Part shown: piece by piece, positions 49,562 through 58,193 of the stretch
Layout of the letters: each line of letters begins with the position of its first letter
How positions within the stretch are numbered: position 1 is the first letter of the stretch
Assembly (NCBI RefSeq): GCF_019924045.1
Contig: NZ_JAHXBN010000001.1
Location: forward strand, 1-64,000
Direction of reading: 5' to 3'
DNA: 64,000 nt
DNA from: Dyadobacter fermentans
GTDB taxonomy: Bacteria; Bacteroidota; Bacteroidia; Cytophagales; Spirosomataceae
Position numbers and translations under genes: made by a program
Notes under the pieces: model-generated
The model's input: only the letters and a program-made list of their open reading frames with translations
The model's database searches: none
What the model was told of the DNA's origin: nothing

Positions 49562-52500
49562 ATGAGACCTACATTACTAATGGCTTTCGTTCTTTTCTTT
49601 ATCTGTGCAAAATTACTAGCACAGATTGTCCCCAAGCCGGATTCAGAAGATTCGGCAAAGCTGGCAGCCGCAATGCAATATTTGCAGATACAGGAGAATA
49701 TCCCGAAAGCACCGGGTTCAATTCAAAGCCCTAATGTTGCCAGTTTTGGGGCTTACGGAGAAATACCAGTGTCTCTTTATACGGGCAAGCCGGAAATTTC
49801 GGTCAATCTGCATGAAGTCTCTGATGGCACCGTGAAGCTGCCGATCTCGCTGCTGTATGATGCCGCCGGCGTGAGGCCTGAGCAGCATCCGGGATGGGTA
49901 GGGATGAACTTCACACTTTCTACCCATTATGCGGTAACCAGAACAGTAAGAGACGCGCCAGACGATAACAAGCCCAATGCAAGCACGCTCGGAGAACATG
50001 GGTACGCGTTTCACACGGCGTTGCTCAATGGAGTGGACTGGGCACAGAACGCTGGCATCATGGCAATTGCAAATACCACACTAAACCAGATTCATATTGA
50101 TACGGAGCCTGACGAGTTTAGTTTTTCGGCCCCGGGTTTTTCCGGAAAATTTTATTTGGGAAGTGATGCAAAATGGAAAGTTCAATCCGAGCGCCCTTTG
50201 AGGGTGCAACTGATCAATAGCGGAATCTCGCTTTATCCACCTTTTACCCCTCCAACCTTTACAGGAAACCAATGGGACAGCTTTAACAACCAACATTATG
50301 CGGAGCATTTTGAAGGCTTTATAATCACTGATGAACTTGGTACGCAATACATTTTTGGAGGTAGTGATAACACCTGCATGGAGTATAGCCTGGATTTTTT
50401 TAATCAGGGGAAATCCAATTGGACGTGCAATTCCTGGTATCTGAAGAGCATCGTGCGGCCGACAGGTCAGTCAATTCAGTTTTTGTACGAACGGGGCGAT
50501 TTTGTAGCCCAGATGTACATCGCTATTTATAACAAGATGGCAAAGGTTAACGGAGGGAACCTTTTTTCATGCAGCAACTGGTCGTCCCTGATTGGTCAGA
50601 TGGGGCCATACAATGGAAAGCTCATTTCTCCAATTTATCTTAAACAAATTACTGCAGACAACTTTCGAATCGTATATAACACTTCGATCAGCACTGAATT
50701 AACGTACTCCCAGGACATATTTGACCCTTATATAAATGGTCTTTCGCTGAGTATTCCCGGATTTACCAAGCGGGATTACCTGACCTATTTGTATGACTGC
50801 TTTTATCCCAACAATACCGGCCCCAATAACTGCGGCAGCCCGAGTTTGGTGCAGCTTTTGGCAAAACTCAAATGGCGGAAGCTGGATAAGATTGTTATTC
50901 AGAACGGCGGCGGTACTACTATAAAGGAATTTGAGTTCACCTTCAATAATGTAGCTACTGAGCGGTTGATGTTGCAGAAGGTGCAGGAAAAGTCAGGCTA
51001 TAATTCAGACAAGTTGCCCGCATTCGAATTTACTTACTTTACAGATCCTCAGCTGAGCTTACCACCCTATTGTAAGTCCCACACCGATCACTGGGGCTTC
51101 AACAACGGTAAAATGATTAATGTAAATGCGGATTTTAATGATTTTGGCAACTATGGCCTGAATTTTCGAAATCCTGCGAACCTCGAGAAATATTATCGTC
51201 TGGGGGGGTTGTCACAGATAAAATATCCCACGGGTGGTATCACAAAGTTCTGGTTCGAACCACATCGTTATTCCAAGGAAGTCAAACTGAAACGTTGGGA
51301 AGGTGAGGACAGTTTCGCATCGAATCAGGCAGCAGGCGGATTGAGAATCCGTGAAGTCGTAAGTTTTGATCCCGGTTTAGCGCTACCTTCTGTCACGAAA
51401 AAATACTACTATTTAGCCAGCTTTAATGCTGCTAATCCAGATACTTCGTCATCGGTACTTTCGAGCGGCGTACTGGGCGGTAAAGCGCAGTATTATTGGC
51501 CCGACTACAAACCATTGCCGGAAACGGCAGGGGTATTGGTCGAGGAAGATATTTTCTCCACCCAATCAGTTCTGCCGATATCCGAAAATGCCATGGGGGT
51601 ACATGTCGGTTACTCACAAGTCATCGAACGGTCCTCGACGGAGGGATGGATAATACATCAATTCTCGAATTTCGACAATGGGTATAGGGATGAAGCGCCA
51701 TCGGGTTTTCTCCAGCCTAGTGCAACTCCTTATCAGCCGTACAACAATAAATCATATACCCGAGGAAAGCTGCTCAGCTTCGCCAGCTATTACCAGAATG
51801 GGAATCCGGCTTCAAAAACTACACAGACTTTTAATCCCATTGGACCACTTGGCGAATATTCTGCACGCTCTGTAAAGACGTTAGTAGAGCTATTGTGCCA
51901 AACTAATCACAAGGTTTATGAGGGGACAGCAAGCTTGATAGACGCAAGGAAGTTTCTTCCGATAGAGATTATTCAAAATACTTATGACCAGGATAATCCG
52001 GTTCTATTCAGTAGTTCTGTGACCAATAGATCGTATTGGCCCAATGGGCAATTGGATACCGAGGGGCAAAGCGACAGTCGTGGAAGGATGATAAAAAACA
52101 GATACAGATATCCACCCAACCAGGGGGACGCGGCTAGTATCGCTATGACCGGTAAGCACATCATTGGCCCGGTGGTTGAAATGCTTAACTATACCGGTTT
52201 GGATGTGTCACCAACTCCGATTAGAGCGACAACCATTTCGTATGATCTTTTTTCAGGGAATTATTTACCGAAAAAGGTCGACACTAAACTAGGTTCTATA
52301 CCTTCCTTCACCACCGACATTGAATTCTTAACCTACGACCCGAGAGGAAACCTGCTGACTTACAAGGAACTTAATGGGCCTGCTAATAAACTGGAATATT
52401 TCGGGTCTGCCGACGTGGGTAAGACGGATTTGCTCAAAAAAAGAACCATTGCAGACGGTACATCCGCAGCGCAATCCTCGAACTACGATTACAAGCCCGC

Positions 52501-53248
52501 CATAGGCGTGGAAACAATCCAGGATTCGAACGGTAAGGTGATTTTCTATGGGTATGACGGGTTCAATAGGCTGAAATCGGTGATTTCAAACAATTCAGGC
52601 GGGCCGAAACGAGCGGGTTATTGCTATAATCTCGCTGGCCAGGTAGTTGAATGTGCCGCATTGGCGCCTGTCGGAACAGTTTCTGCACCACCGTTATTGC
52701 TCATTTCGGAGGCGGCCTTACCGGTGACACTGGTTGAGTTCAACGCGGTCCGTCGCGAGAATGCAGCTCTGCTGTCTTGGATTACCACCCACGAATTCAA
52801 TAGTGACCATTTTACAATTGAACGCAGCGGCGATGGGAAACAGTGGGAATCGATAGGAGCCGTGAAGTCGCATCAGGAAAGTGACGAAAAGCGATCTTAT
52901 ACATTTACCGACCCTACTCCGCTGCTCTCGGAAAATTTATACCGGCTCAAAATGGTCGACCAGGACGGCACATATGCTTATAGTCGCATTCAAAGTGTGA
53001 CGTTTGGGGATAAGCGAGAGGCCGTGCTTTACCCGAATCCCATTTCGGTTGATAATAAGTTACAGATACGTATACCCGACCCATCCTCCATTAAGCGCAT
53101 TATGCTTTTTGATTCGGGAGGCGAGGAGGTCTTGTCAGTTCCATGGCAGCCAGAGATTGATGTTTCGAGCCTGCCTGCCGGGGTATATGTAGTTCGTATA
53201 GCCTATCGGGATGGTTCGACAGGCGTCCATCGGATAGCAAAGCAATAG
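49562..53248 (+). CDS. YD-repeat-type protein with a T9SS type A sorting domain
   Basis: A 1228-aa exported protein with a signal peptide (MRPTLLMAFVLFFICAKLLA). Its N-terminal part (about 60-900) is large and beta-rich (GEIPVSLYTGKPEISVNLHE, GGLRIREVVSFDPG), like the start of Bacteroidota RHS-associated proteins. Tyr-Asp repeats occur near residue 990 (YGYDGFNRLKSV). From about residue 1054 (PVTLVEFNAVRRENAALLSW) it has a fibronectin-like segment and a C-terminal T9SS sorting domain (LYPNP at about 1155, then LPAGVYVVRI). It should be carried to the cell surface by T9SS. Only 43 bp separate it from the RHS protein; they probably act together. Confidence 0.8.
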   Translation: MRPTLLMAFVLFFICAKLLAQIVPKPDSEDSAKLAAAMQYLQIQENIPKAPGSIQSPNVASFGAYGEIPVSLYTGKPEISVNLHEVSDGTVKLPISLLYDAAGVRPEQHPGWVGMNFTLSTHYAVTRTVRDAPDDNKPNASTLGEHGYAFHTALLNGVDWAQNAGIMAIANTTLNQIHIDTEPDEFSFSAPGFSGKFYLGSDAKWKVQSERPLRVQLINSGISLYPPFTPPTFTGNQWDSFNNQHYAEHFEGFIITDELGTQYIFGGSDNTCMEYSLDFFNQGKSNWTCNSWYLKSIVRPTGQSIQFLYERGDFVAQMYIAIYNKMAKVNGGNLFSCSNWSSLIGQMGPYNGKLISPIYLKQITADNFRIVYNTSISTELTYSQDIFDPYINGLSLSIPGFTKRDYLTYLYDCFYPNNTGPNNCGSPSLVQLLAKLKWRKLDKIVIQNGGGTTIKEFEFTFNNVATERLMLQKVQEKSGYNSDKLPAFEFTYFTDPQLSLPPYCKSHTDHWGFNNGKMINVNADFNDFGNYGLNFRNPANLEKYYRLGGLSQIKYPTGGITKFWFEPHRYSKEVKLKRWEGEDSFASNQAAGGLRIREVVSFDPGLALPSVTKKYYYLASFNAANPDTSSSVLSSGVLGGKAQYYWPDYKPLPETAGVLVEEDIFSTQSVLPISENAMGVHVGYSQVIERSSTEGWIIHQFSNFDNGYRDEAPSGFLQPSATPYQPYNNKSYTRGKLLSFASYYQNGNPASKTTQTFNPIGPLGEYSARSVKTLVELLCQTNHKVYEGTASLIDARKFLPIEIIQNTYDQDNPVLFSSSVTNRSYWPNGQLDTEGQSDSRGRMIKNRYRYPPNQGDAASIAMTGKHIIGPVVEMLNYTGLDVSPTPIRATTISYDLFSGNYLPKKVDTKLGSIPSFTTDIEFLTYDPRGNLLTYKELNGPANKLEYFGSADVGKTDLLKKRTIADGTSAAQSSNYDYKPAIGVETIQDSNGKVIFYGYDGFNRLKSVISNNSGGPKRAGYCYNLAGQVVECAALAPVGTVSAPPLLLISEAALPVTLVEFNAVRRENAALLSWITTHEFNSDHFTIERSGDGKQWESIGAVKSHQESDEKRSYTFTDPTPLLSENLYRLKMVDQDGTYAYSRIQSVTFGDKREAVLYPNPISVDNKLQIRIPDPSSIKRIMLFDSGGEEVLSVPWQPEIDVSSLPAGVYVVRIAYRDGSTGVHRIAKQ

Positions 53249-53291
53249 CCCATCCTTCCTTCTATTCATTTACATAAATCCCAATTCAGGT

Positions 53292-56200
53292 ATGAAACAC
53301 ACATTATCCTGGCTGGTGATCTGCATGCTTGTGCGGATCACTGGCTATGCACAGCAGACAAATACACGTAACTACATTATCCACCGAACCTACAAGCAAT
53401 CAGGAGCGAATGCGGACGATGTGAGTAAGGTCACTACACAAGTACAGTATTTCGACGGTCTTGGCAGGCCACTGCAAATGGCGACGTTAGCGCAGAATCC
53501 GGACGGCCAGGATTTCGTTGAGCCGTTGGAGTATGATGCCGCTGGTCGGATTGTCAAGAAATATCTCCCTTATGCGGCTGCCGGGAACGGTGCATTTCAC
53601 GGAAATGCAGTCGCCGAAGCAGCGAACTGGTATAATGCCAACACGGCTGGCCTGGCTTCTTCGGACCTGGGCAGACCTTACCAGGAGACATTCTTTGAAC
53701 CTGCGCCATCCAATCGTATATCGGGAGAGCGGGCACCCGGGAATAAAAGCAATACTGCGGTAATTAAGCAGAAGGTCAATACAGCCAATCAGGTAAACCG
53801 CTATGATTATGATCAGGTAGCGAATACGATTGTTTCAGTGGGATCGTATGCAGCAGGAACATTGACCTATAAAAATATCACCGACGAACAGGGCAATGTT
53901 ACGAATGAATTTACCGACTTGCTCGGGCAGGTAATTTGCCGGCAGGTAATCGTGGGAGCCGGTAATATGCTTTCCACCTACTACGTCTATGACGATGCCG
54001 GGCTACTCAGGGGCGTTTTACAGCCGAATTACCAGGATGTGCCGTCATTGACCGATCATGCATTTACCTACGACTACGATGAGCGGGGCCGAATGACGGT
54101 CAAGCGGGTGCCGGGGGGAGGTGTAACGGAGCTGGTTTATGATCAGTATAACCGGTTGGCGCTTTCCCGTGATCCGAATCAAGTGACGCGCGGTGTTTGG
54201 GCTTTTACTAAGTATGACGCATTAGACAGGCCTGTCGTAACCGGGGAAATCGTTTCGAATGCAACCAGGCAAAGTTGGGCTCTAAGCGTAGACTCCAACA
54301 CCGAGCATCACGAAGAGCGAAACAATGGTGCGATTCAGGGTTATACACTGGATAAGACAGCTCCTAAAACAGCCATCGAGGCCAATCTGCTGACCGTTAC
54401 TTTTTACGATGATTATGCTTTTTCAAAGGCTGCCAATCTGAATTACAATGTGGCGTATTATCCCGCATCCAATTCGAGTGTGAAAGGGCAGGTCACGGGC
54501 AGGCGTACAAGGATGCTTCCCGGAAACGGGGCTGCGGGCGGATGGCTGACGTCGGTCACGTATTACGATGTAGAATACCGGCCGATTCAGGTAATCCGCG
54601 AGCTATATGACTTAGGAGCAAACAGCGTCGAACGTGTTTCAAATCAATATAAATATGATCTCGCTCCTGTAATGACAGAGCAGAAGACAGAACAATTGTT
54701 GCCAGGTAATGTGACGCATACCCACATTGCAACTTTCGAATACGATCATGCCGACAGGTTATTGAGTGTTAAAGAAAAGGTCATGAGTGGTAACAAATCA
54801 AAGGAGCTCTTTACCACCGCGCAACGCTACAACACCCTCGGGCAACTGCAAAGCCAATGGCAGCATTCGCCCGACAACATCCATTACCTTCGGAAAACCA
54901 ATTTTACCTACAACATCCGAAGCTGGCAAACCGAGGGGCGAACGGTGTATAAACAGCAGGACAATAGCCCGGAGCAAAATGTTTTTGGCTTTAATTTGAC
55001 CTATGCCAATGGGAATAACTATACGAACGGCAACATCAGTCAAATGTTATGGTTAAATAAAGATGAGGTTTCGTACGCCAAAGGGCTCAACTTTACCTAT
55101 GACGCAGCGAATCGATTGACGGGGGCGAACGGTGCTGGCGGGTATGTTGACACAGAAAACGGCATTACTTATGACAAGAATGGCAATATCAAAACGCTTG
55201 TGAGGAGCGGAGCGGCAGTTGACAATCTGGCTTACACCTACTCTGGTAACCGGTTATCATCAGTCAGTGATGGCAGCGGTAACAATCTTGGCGTTAAGAG
55301 CGGGGCGAGTTCTTATAGTTATGACGGAAATGGGAATATGACTGCGGATGGAAACCGGGGCGCAACCTTGACTTACAATTATCTGAACCTGCCTAAAACG
55401 GTCACATTGGGAGGGAAAACCGCGACTTACGATTACGACGCGCACGGTATGAAGCACAAATATGCATTTGATACGCTCACACTGAAATACGCGGGGCAGT
55501 TCCAGTACCGGCAAACTGGCAATGCGAACAACCTTCACCGTATATCCCTCTCCGAAGGTCAAGCCGTTTTCAGGAATAGCAGCATCGGATTCGAATACTA
55601 TCTAAAAGACCATCTCGGTAATGTTAGGCTCGTTTTTGACGAAAAAGGGCAGGCATTACAACGGACGGATTACTATCCCTTCGGCCTGGAAATTGACAGG
55701 AACAATCCGGTACAGCCGCTTAAAGTGCGGAACGGGTATAACCGGTATCTTTATAATGAGAAGGAATTGCAAGCCGGGATTGGGTATTTGGATTATGGTT
55801 CTCGCATGTATATGCCCGAGATCGGAAGAATGGGTACAGTTGATAGGTTTGCAAATAAATATGCAAATGCCTCGACCTTTCAATTTGCTCTTGGAAATCC
55901 GCTGCTCAATATTGATGTAAATGGAGACAGTGCTTGGAAAATTAGCAATCAGTGGAGCAACGGCTTTATTGCGAAATTCAATAAGGCTCTACCAGAATAC
56001 ATTCAAAAGTATACGGCGGGAGGTAGTAAGTATACTTGTGACGATCTAGCACTATCACTTATCATGAACTTCGCGAAGGATAATGGTCTGCCATTTCAAT
56101 GGAAAACCGAAGCAAAGAATTTTGATGCCGCATCGGACGAATACAGAGACTATGAGAGTTTTTCTCATGATGTAAAATCGATGTCGGGAGCTCCTGATTT

Positions 56201-56552
56201 TCAAAATGATGTGAATACACTTGCAGCCAACTCTGAAACGGCCAACGCAGGTGGAATTCTGTTGAATGCTAGACAGGGAAGCGCGCGAGCACATCACGTT
56301 CAAATGATCATGCGTCGAAGCGACGACGGGACAAGTTTATTGATTAAACAAGGAAACTTTAATGGGTTAGGGAGATACCTGGGATCTGATGACCCTAATT
56401 CGATGCGATATTTGGGTACCAGAATTCAAACTGGAAGTTTAAACCAGAAGACTGATACTTGGGAAAATATTTCTAATGGTAGCGAAAGGGGTAGATTTTC
56501 CTCGTCTGAGCGACTTATATATCGAGTATTCAATTTTTTGAACTGGAAATGA
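53292..56552 (+). CDS. RHS repeat protein (DUF6443 N-terminus) with variable C-terminal toxin-like domain
   Basis: A 1086-aa protein with a signal peptide (1-20). The N-terminus NYIIHRTYKQSGANADD...VQYFDGLGRPLQM matches the DUF6443 type; many YD repeats follow (FTYDYDERGRMTVKRV, SYSYDGNGNMTADG, LTYNYLNLPKTVTLGGKTAT). The RHS core ends with YYLKDHLGNVRLVF, GYLDYGSRMYMPEIGRMGTV and IDVNGD (residues 874-879). The last 207 residues are a different domain, with C916 (KYTCDDLALSLIMNFA), H1001-H1002 (ARAHHVQMIMRR) and KQGNFNG, suggesting a papain-like enzyme. It has no T9SS domain of its own. The toxin role is by analogy with RHS proteins. Confidence 0.85.
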   Translation: MKHTLSWLVICMLVRITGYAQQTNTRNYIIHRTYKQSGANADDVSKVTTQVQYFDGLGRPLQMATLAQNPDGQDFVEPLEYDAAGRIVKKYLPYAAAGNGAFHGNAVAEAANWYNANTAGLASSDLGRPYQETFFEPAPSNRISGERAPGNKSNTAVIKQKVNTANQVNRYDYDQVANTIVSVGSYAAGTLTYKNITDEQGNVTNEFTDLLGQVICRQVIVGAGNMLSTYYVYDDAGLLRGVLQPNYQDVPSLTDHAFTYDYDERGRMTVKRVPGGGVTELVYDQYNRLALSRDPNQVTRGVWAFTKYDALDRPVVTGEIVSNATRQSWALSVDSNTEHHEERNNGAIQGYTLDKTAPKTAIEANLLTVTFYDDYAFSKAANLNYNVAYYPASNSSVKGQVTGRRTRMLPGNGAAGGWLTSVTYYDVEYRPIQVIRELYDLGANSVERVSNQYKYDLAPVMTEQKTEQLLPGNVTHTHIATFEYDHADRLLSVKEKVMSGNKSKELFTTAQRYNTLGQLQSQWQHSPDNIHYLRKTNFTYNIRSWQTEGRTVYKQQDNSPEQNVFGFNLTYANGNNYTNGNISQMLWLNKDEVSYAKGLNFTYDAANRLTGANGAGGYVDTENGITYDKNGNIKTLVRSGAAVDNLAYTYSGNRLSSVSDGSGNNLGVKSGASSYSYDGNGNMTADGNRGATLTYNYLNLPKTVTLGGKTATYDYDAHGMKHKYAFDTLTLKYAGQFQYRQTGNANNLHRISLSEGQAVFRNSSIGFEYYLKDHLGNVRLVFDEKGQALQRTDYYPFGLEIDRNNPVQPLKVRNGYNRYLYNEKELQAGIGYLDYGSRMYMPEIGRMGTVDRFANKYANASTFQFALGNPLLNIDVNGDSAWKISNQWSNGFIAKFNKALPEYIQKYTAGGSKYTCDDLALSLIMNFAKDNGLPFQWKTEAKNFDAASDEYRDYESFSHDVKSMSGAPDFQNDVNTLAANSETANAGGILLNARQGSARAHHVQMIMRRSDDGTSLLIKQGNFNGLGRYLGSDDPNSMRYLGTRIQTGSLNQKTDTWENISNGSERGRFSSSERLIYRVFNFLNWK

Positions 56553-56809
56553 GACACATCTTATTTTATCCACTCTTTTTGGTAGGCTATTTATGTGTAA
56601 TCTTTTTTGCTAGTAGAAATTGCTTGGATATGGGAATTATGTTAGATATGTTGGAATTTATTCATGTGATTGAAATATTTATAGTTGTTCATTTGATTTA
56701 TGTGCTGTTTTTTACTCGGAATAATAATATTAAATTAATTTGTTTTGCTTCCGTTGTATTCTTAATTGTGGTGATACACCTTACAATTAATACGTTAAAT
56801 CCATTTTGA
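56549..56809 (+). CDS. small membrane protein, candidate immunity protein
   Basis: An 86-aa protein whose ATG overlaps the RHS stop (ATGA), implying translational coupling. It is very hydrophobic, with three likely membrane segments (about 4-22, 38-55 and 62-80) and few charged residues. Its base composition is visibly richer in A and T than the upstream RHS core, as is the variable domain. Size, position and overlap fit an immunity gene for the preceding C-terminal domain. No family was recognised and immunity is untested. Confidence 0.65.
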   Translation: MRHILFYPLFLVGYLCVIFFASRNCLDMGIMLDMLEFIHVIEIFIVVHLIYVLFFTRNNNIKLICFASVVFLIVVIHLTINTLNPF

Positions 56810-56948
56810 AATCTATTATTAATAAATATAAATATTCAGTAAATAAGCCAATTGACAATAAATGGTTGCAATTAACTTTCCTGAGGGATATGCCTTGAAA
56901 AGTGATTGATATTTATAAGTAATTAAACTAAACCCAAAAAACACACCT

Positions 56949-58121
56949 ATGAAAATACATTCAACACACATTGTGAGGAACTATACATACACCTTCCATA
57001 ATGTAATCACTTGTCTATTCATAATTCAATTAATCTCACTGTCGCAGACCTTTGCTCAGGGGGAGTTTGTGGATGGGTATATCATCACCAATGAAAAAGA
57101 CACTATCCGTGGGCTTGTCCGGGATGAGAATTGGGCAACGAGTCCTGAACGAATTGAGTTTAAAAATCTGAATAAGGTATCGGTATATGCGGCTGAGAGT
57201 ATTGCTGGTTTTGGACTAGTCGCGTCAAAGGAAATTTACAAGAGCAGGAAAATCGGCATATTGAACATTGATCTGATGCAGTCGTATATGCTTGCACCGT
57301 CATTGGAAACCATGGATTCAGTGACGGTGTTTTTGCAGGAAGTGGTGAGTGGCGGGGTGGTAACGTTATTCGAATTCCTCGATCGTGCGCAGCATTCCCG
57401 TTTCTTTATTGAAAAGCAGCATCGGTTGAAAGAACTGTTCTACTACCCATTCTACAAGTCGATGGATGATCGGAACTATCTGGTTGTTTATGATGAATAT
57501 AAAAAGCAGCTCGCAAGACTGTGTGCGGATGCAGAGCGGTTCCGCGAGCCGCTACCGCCGTACCAGGAAAAGTACCTAAAAGCGTATGTAAAGTCTTACA
57601 ATGCTTTTTTTGCCGGAGACAGTGTCCGATACCTGGCAGAAAACCACAAGCTGATTTTCAACCTAGAACTCATTGTGGGTATCGAGAATTGGAGAGAAGA
57701 GATGGTTATTCATAATAAGGCTACCTATGGCTTTGGGCTGCGGATGGATTTTTCACGCAAGTTTCGCAACAGGTATGTGAAAGCCAATGTGCTGTTTACG
57801 CCCGGCCTGCCGCTCGGATTTTCTCCCGGTGCCTTATCTAAAAAGACATTACGAACGCTCGAAGTCGGTTTGGGGAGGTACTTCGGGCCCGGAAGGGTAC
57901 GACCTTTTTTGAGCCTTAATGCGAGCATCGTAAATAAAGGATATCGCAGTGATTTTTTGGGAATAAATGCAGGAATAAGTTACAAACGACTGATTAGCCT
58001 GGAAGTGGGGCATTTTGCGAACTTCTACAGCTTCATGACCAAGACCAGTTTCTTCATCCAACCACGGATTAGCTTCCACTATTTTGCTAATTTGAGTTTA
58101 GTGCAGGGCAGGATGCGTTAA
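56949..58121 (+). CDS. exported protein of unknown function with probable beta-barrel end
   Basis: A 390-aa protein with a signal peptide ending near residue 36 (QTFAQG). The start of the mature part (FVDGYIITNEKDTIRGLVRD) is of a type I have seen in uncharacterised Bacteroidota envelope proteins. The C-terminal half has alternating short strands (RYVKANVLFTPGLPLGFSPG, FLGINAGISYKRLISLEVGH), like an outer-membrane barrel. It starts 139 bp after the small membrane protein gene in an AT-rich gap; whether it belongs to the RHS operon is unclear. Confidence 0.65.
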   Translation: MKIHSTHIVRNYTYTFHNVITCLFIIQLISLSQTFAQGEFVDGYIITNEKDTIRGLVRDENWATSPERIEFKNLNKVSVYAAESIAGFGLVASKEIYKSRKIGILNIDLMQSYMLAPSLETMDSVTVFLQEVVSGGVVTLFEFLDRAQHSRFFIEKQHRLKELFYYPFYKSMDDRNYLVVYDEYKKQLARLCADAERFREPLPPYQEKYLKAYVKSYNAFFAGDSVRYLAENHKLIFNLELIVGIENWREEMVIHNKATYGFGLRMDFSRKFRNRYVKANVLFTPGLPLGFSPGALSKKTLRTLEVGLGRYFGPGRVRPFLSLNASIVNKGYRSDFLGINAGISYKRLISLEVGHFANFYSFMTKTSFFIQPRISFHYFANLSLVQGRMR

Positions 58122-58163
58122 CATATTGCATTGGGAAGCAATAGGGTCAGCCGCCTAGGTGGA

Positions 58164-58190
58164 ATCCGGGGCGTAGACCACGCCCCGGAT
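58164..58190. terminator. hairpin between convergent genes
   Basis: ATCCGGGGCGT (58164-58174) and ACGCCCCGGAT (58180-58190) form a perfect 11-bp stem with a 5-nt loop just after the receptor stop at 58194. There is no T run on either side, so its terminator role is uncertain. Confidence 0.55.
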
Positions 58191-58193
58191 GAT

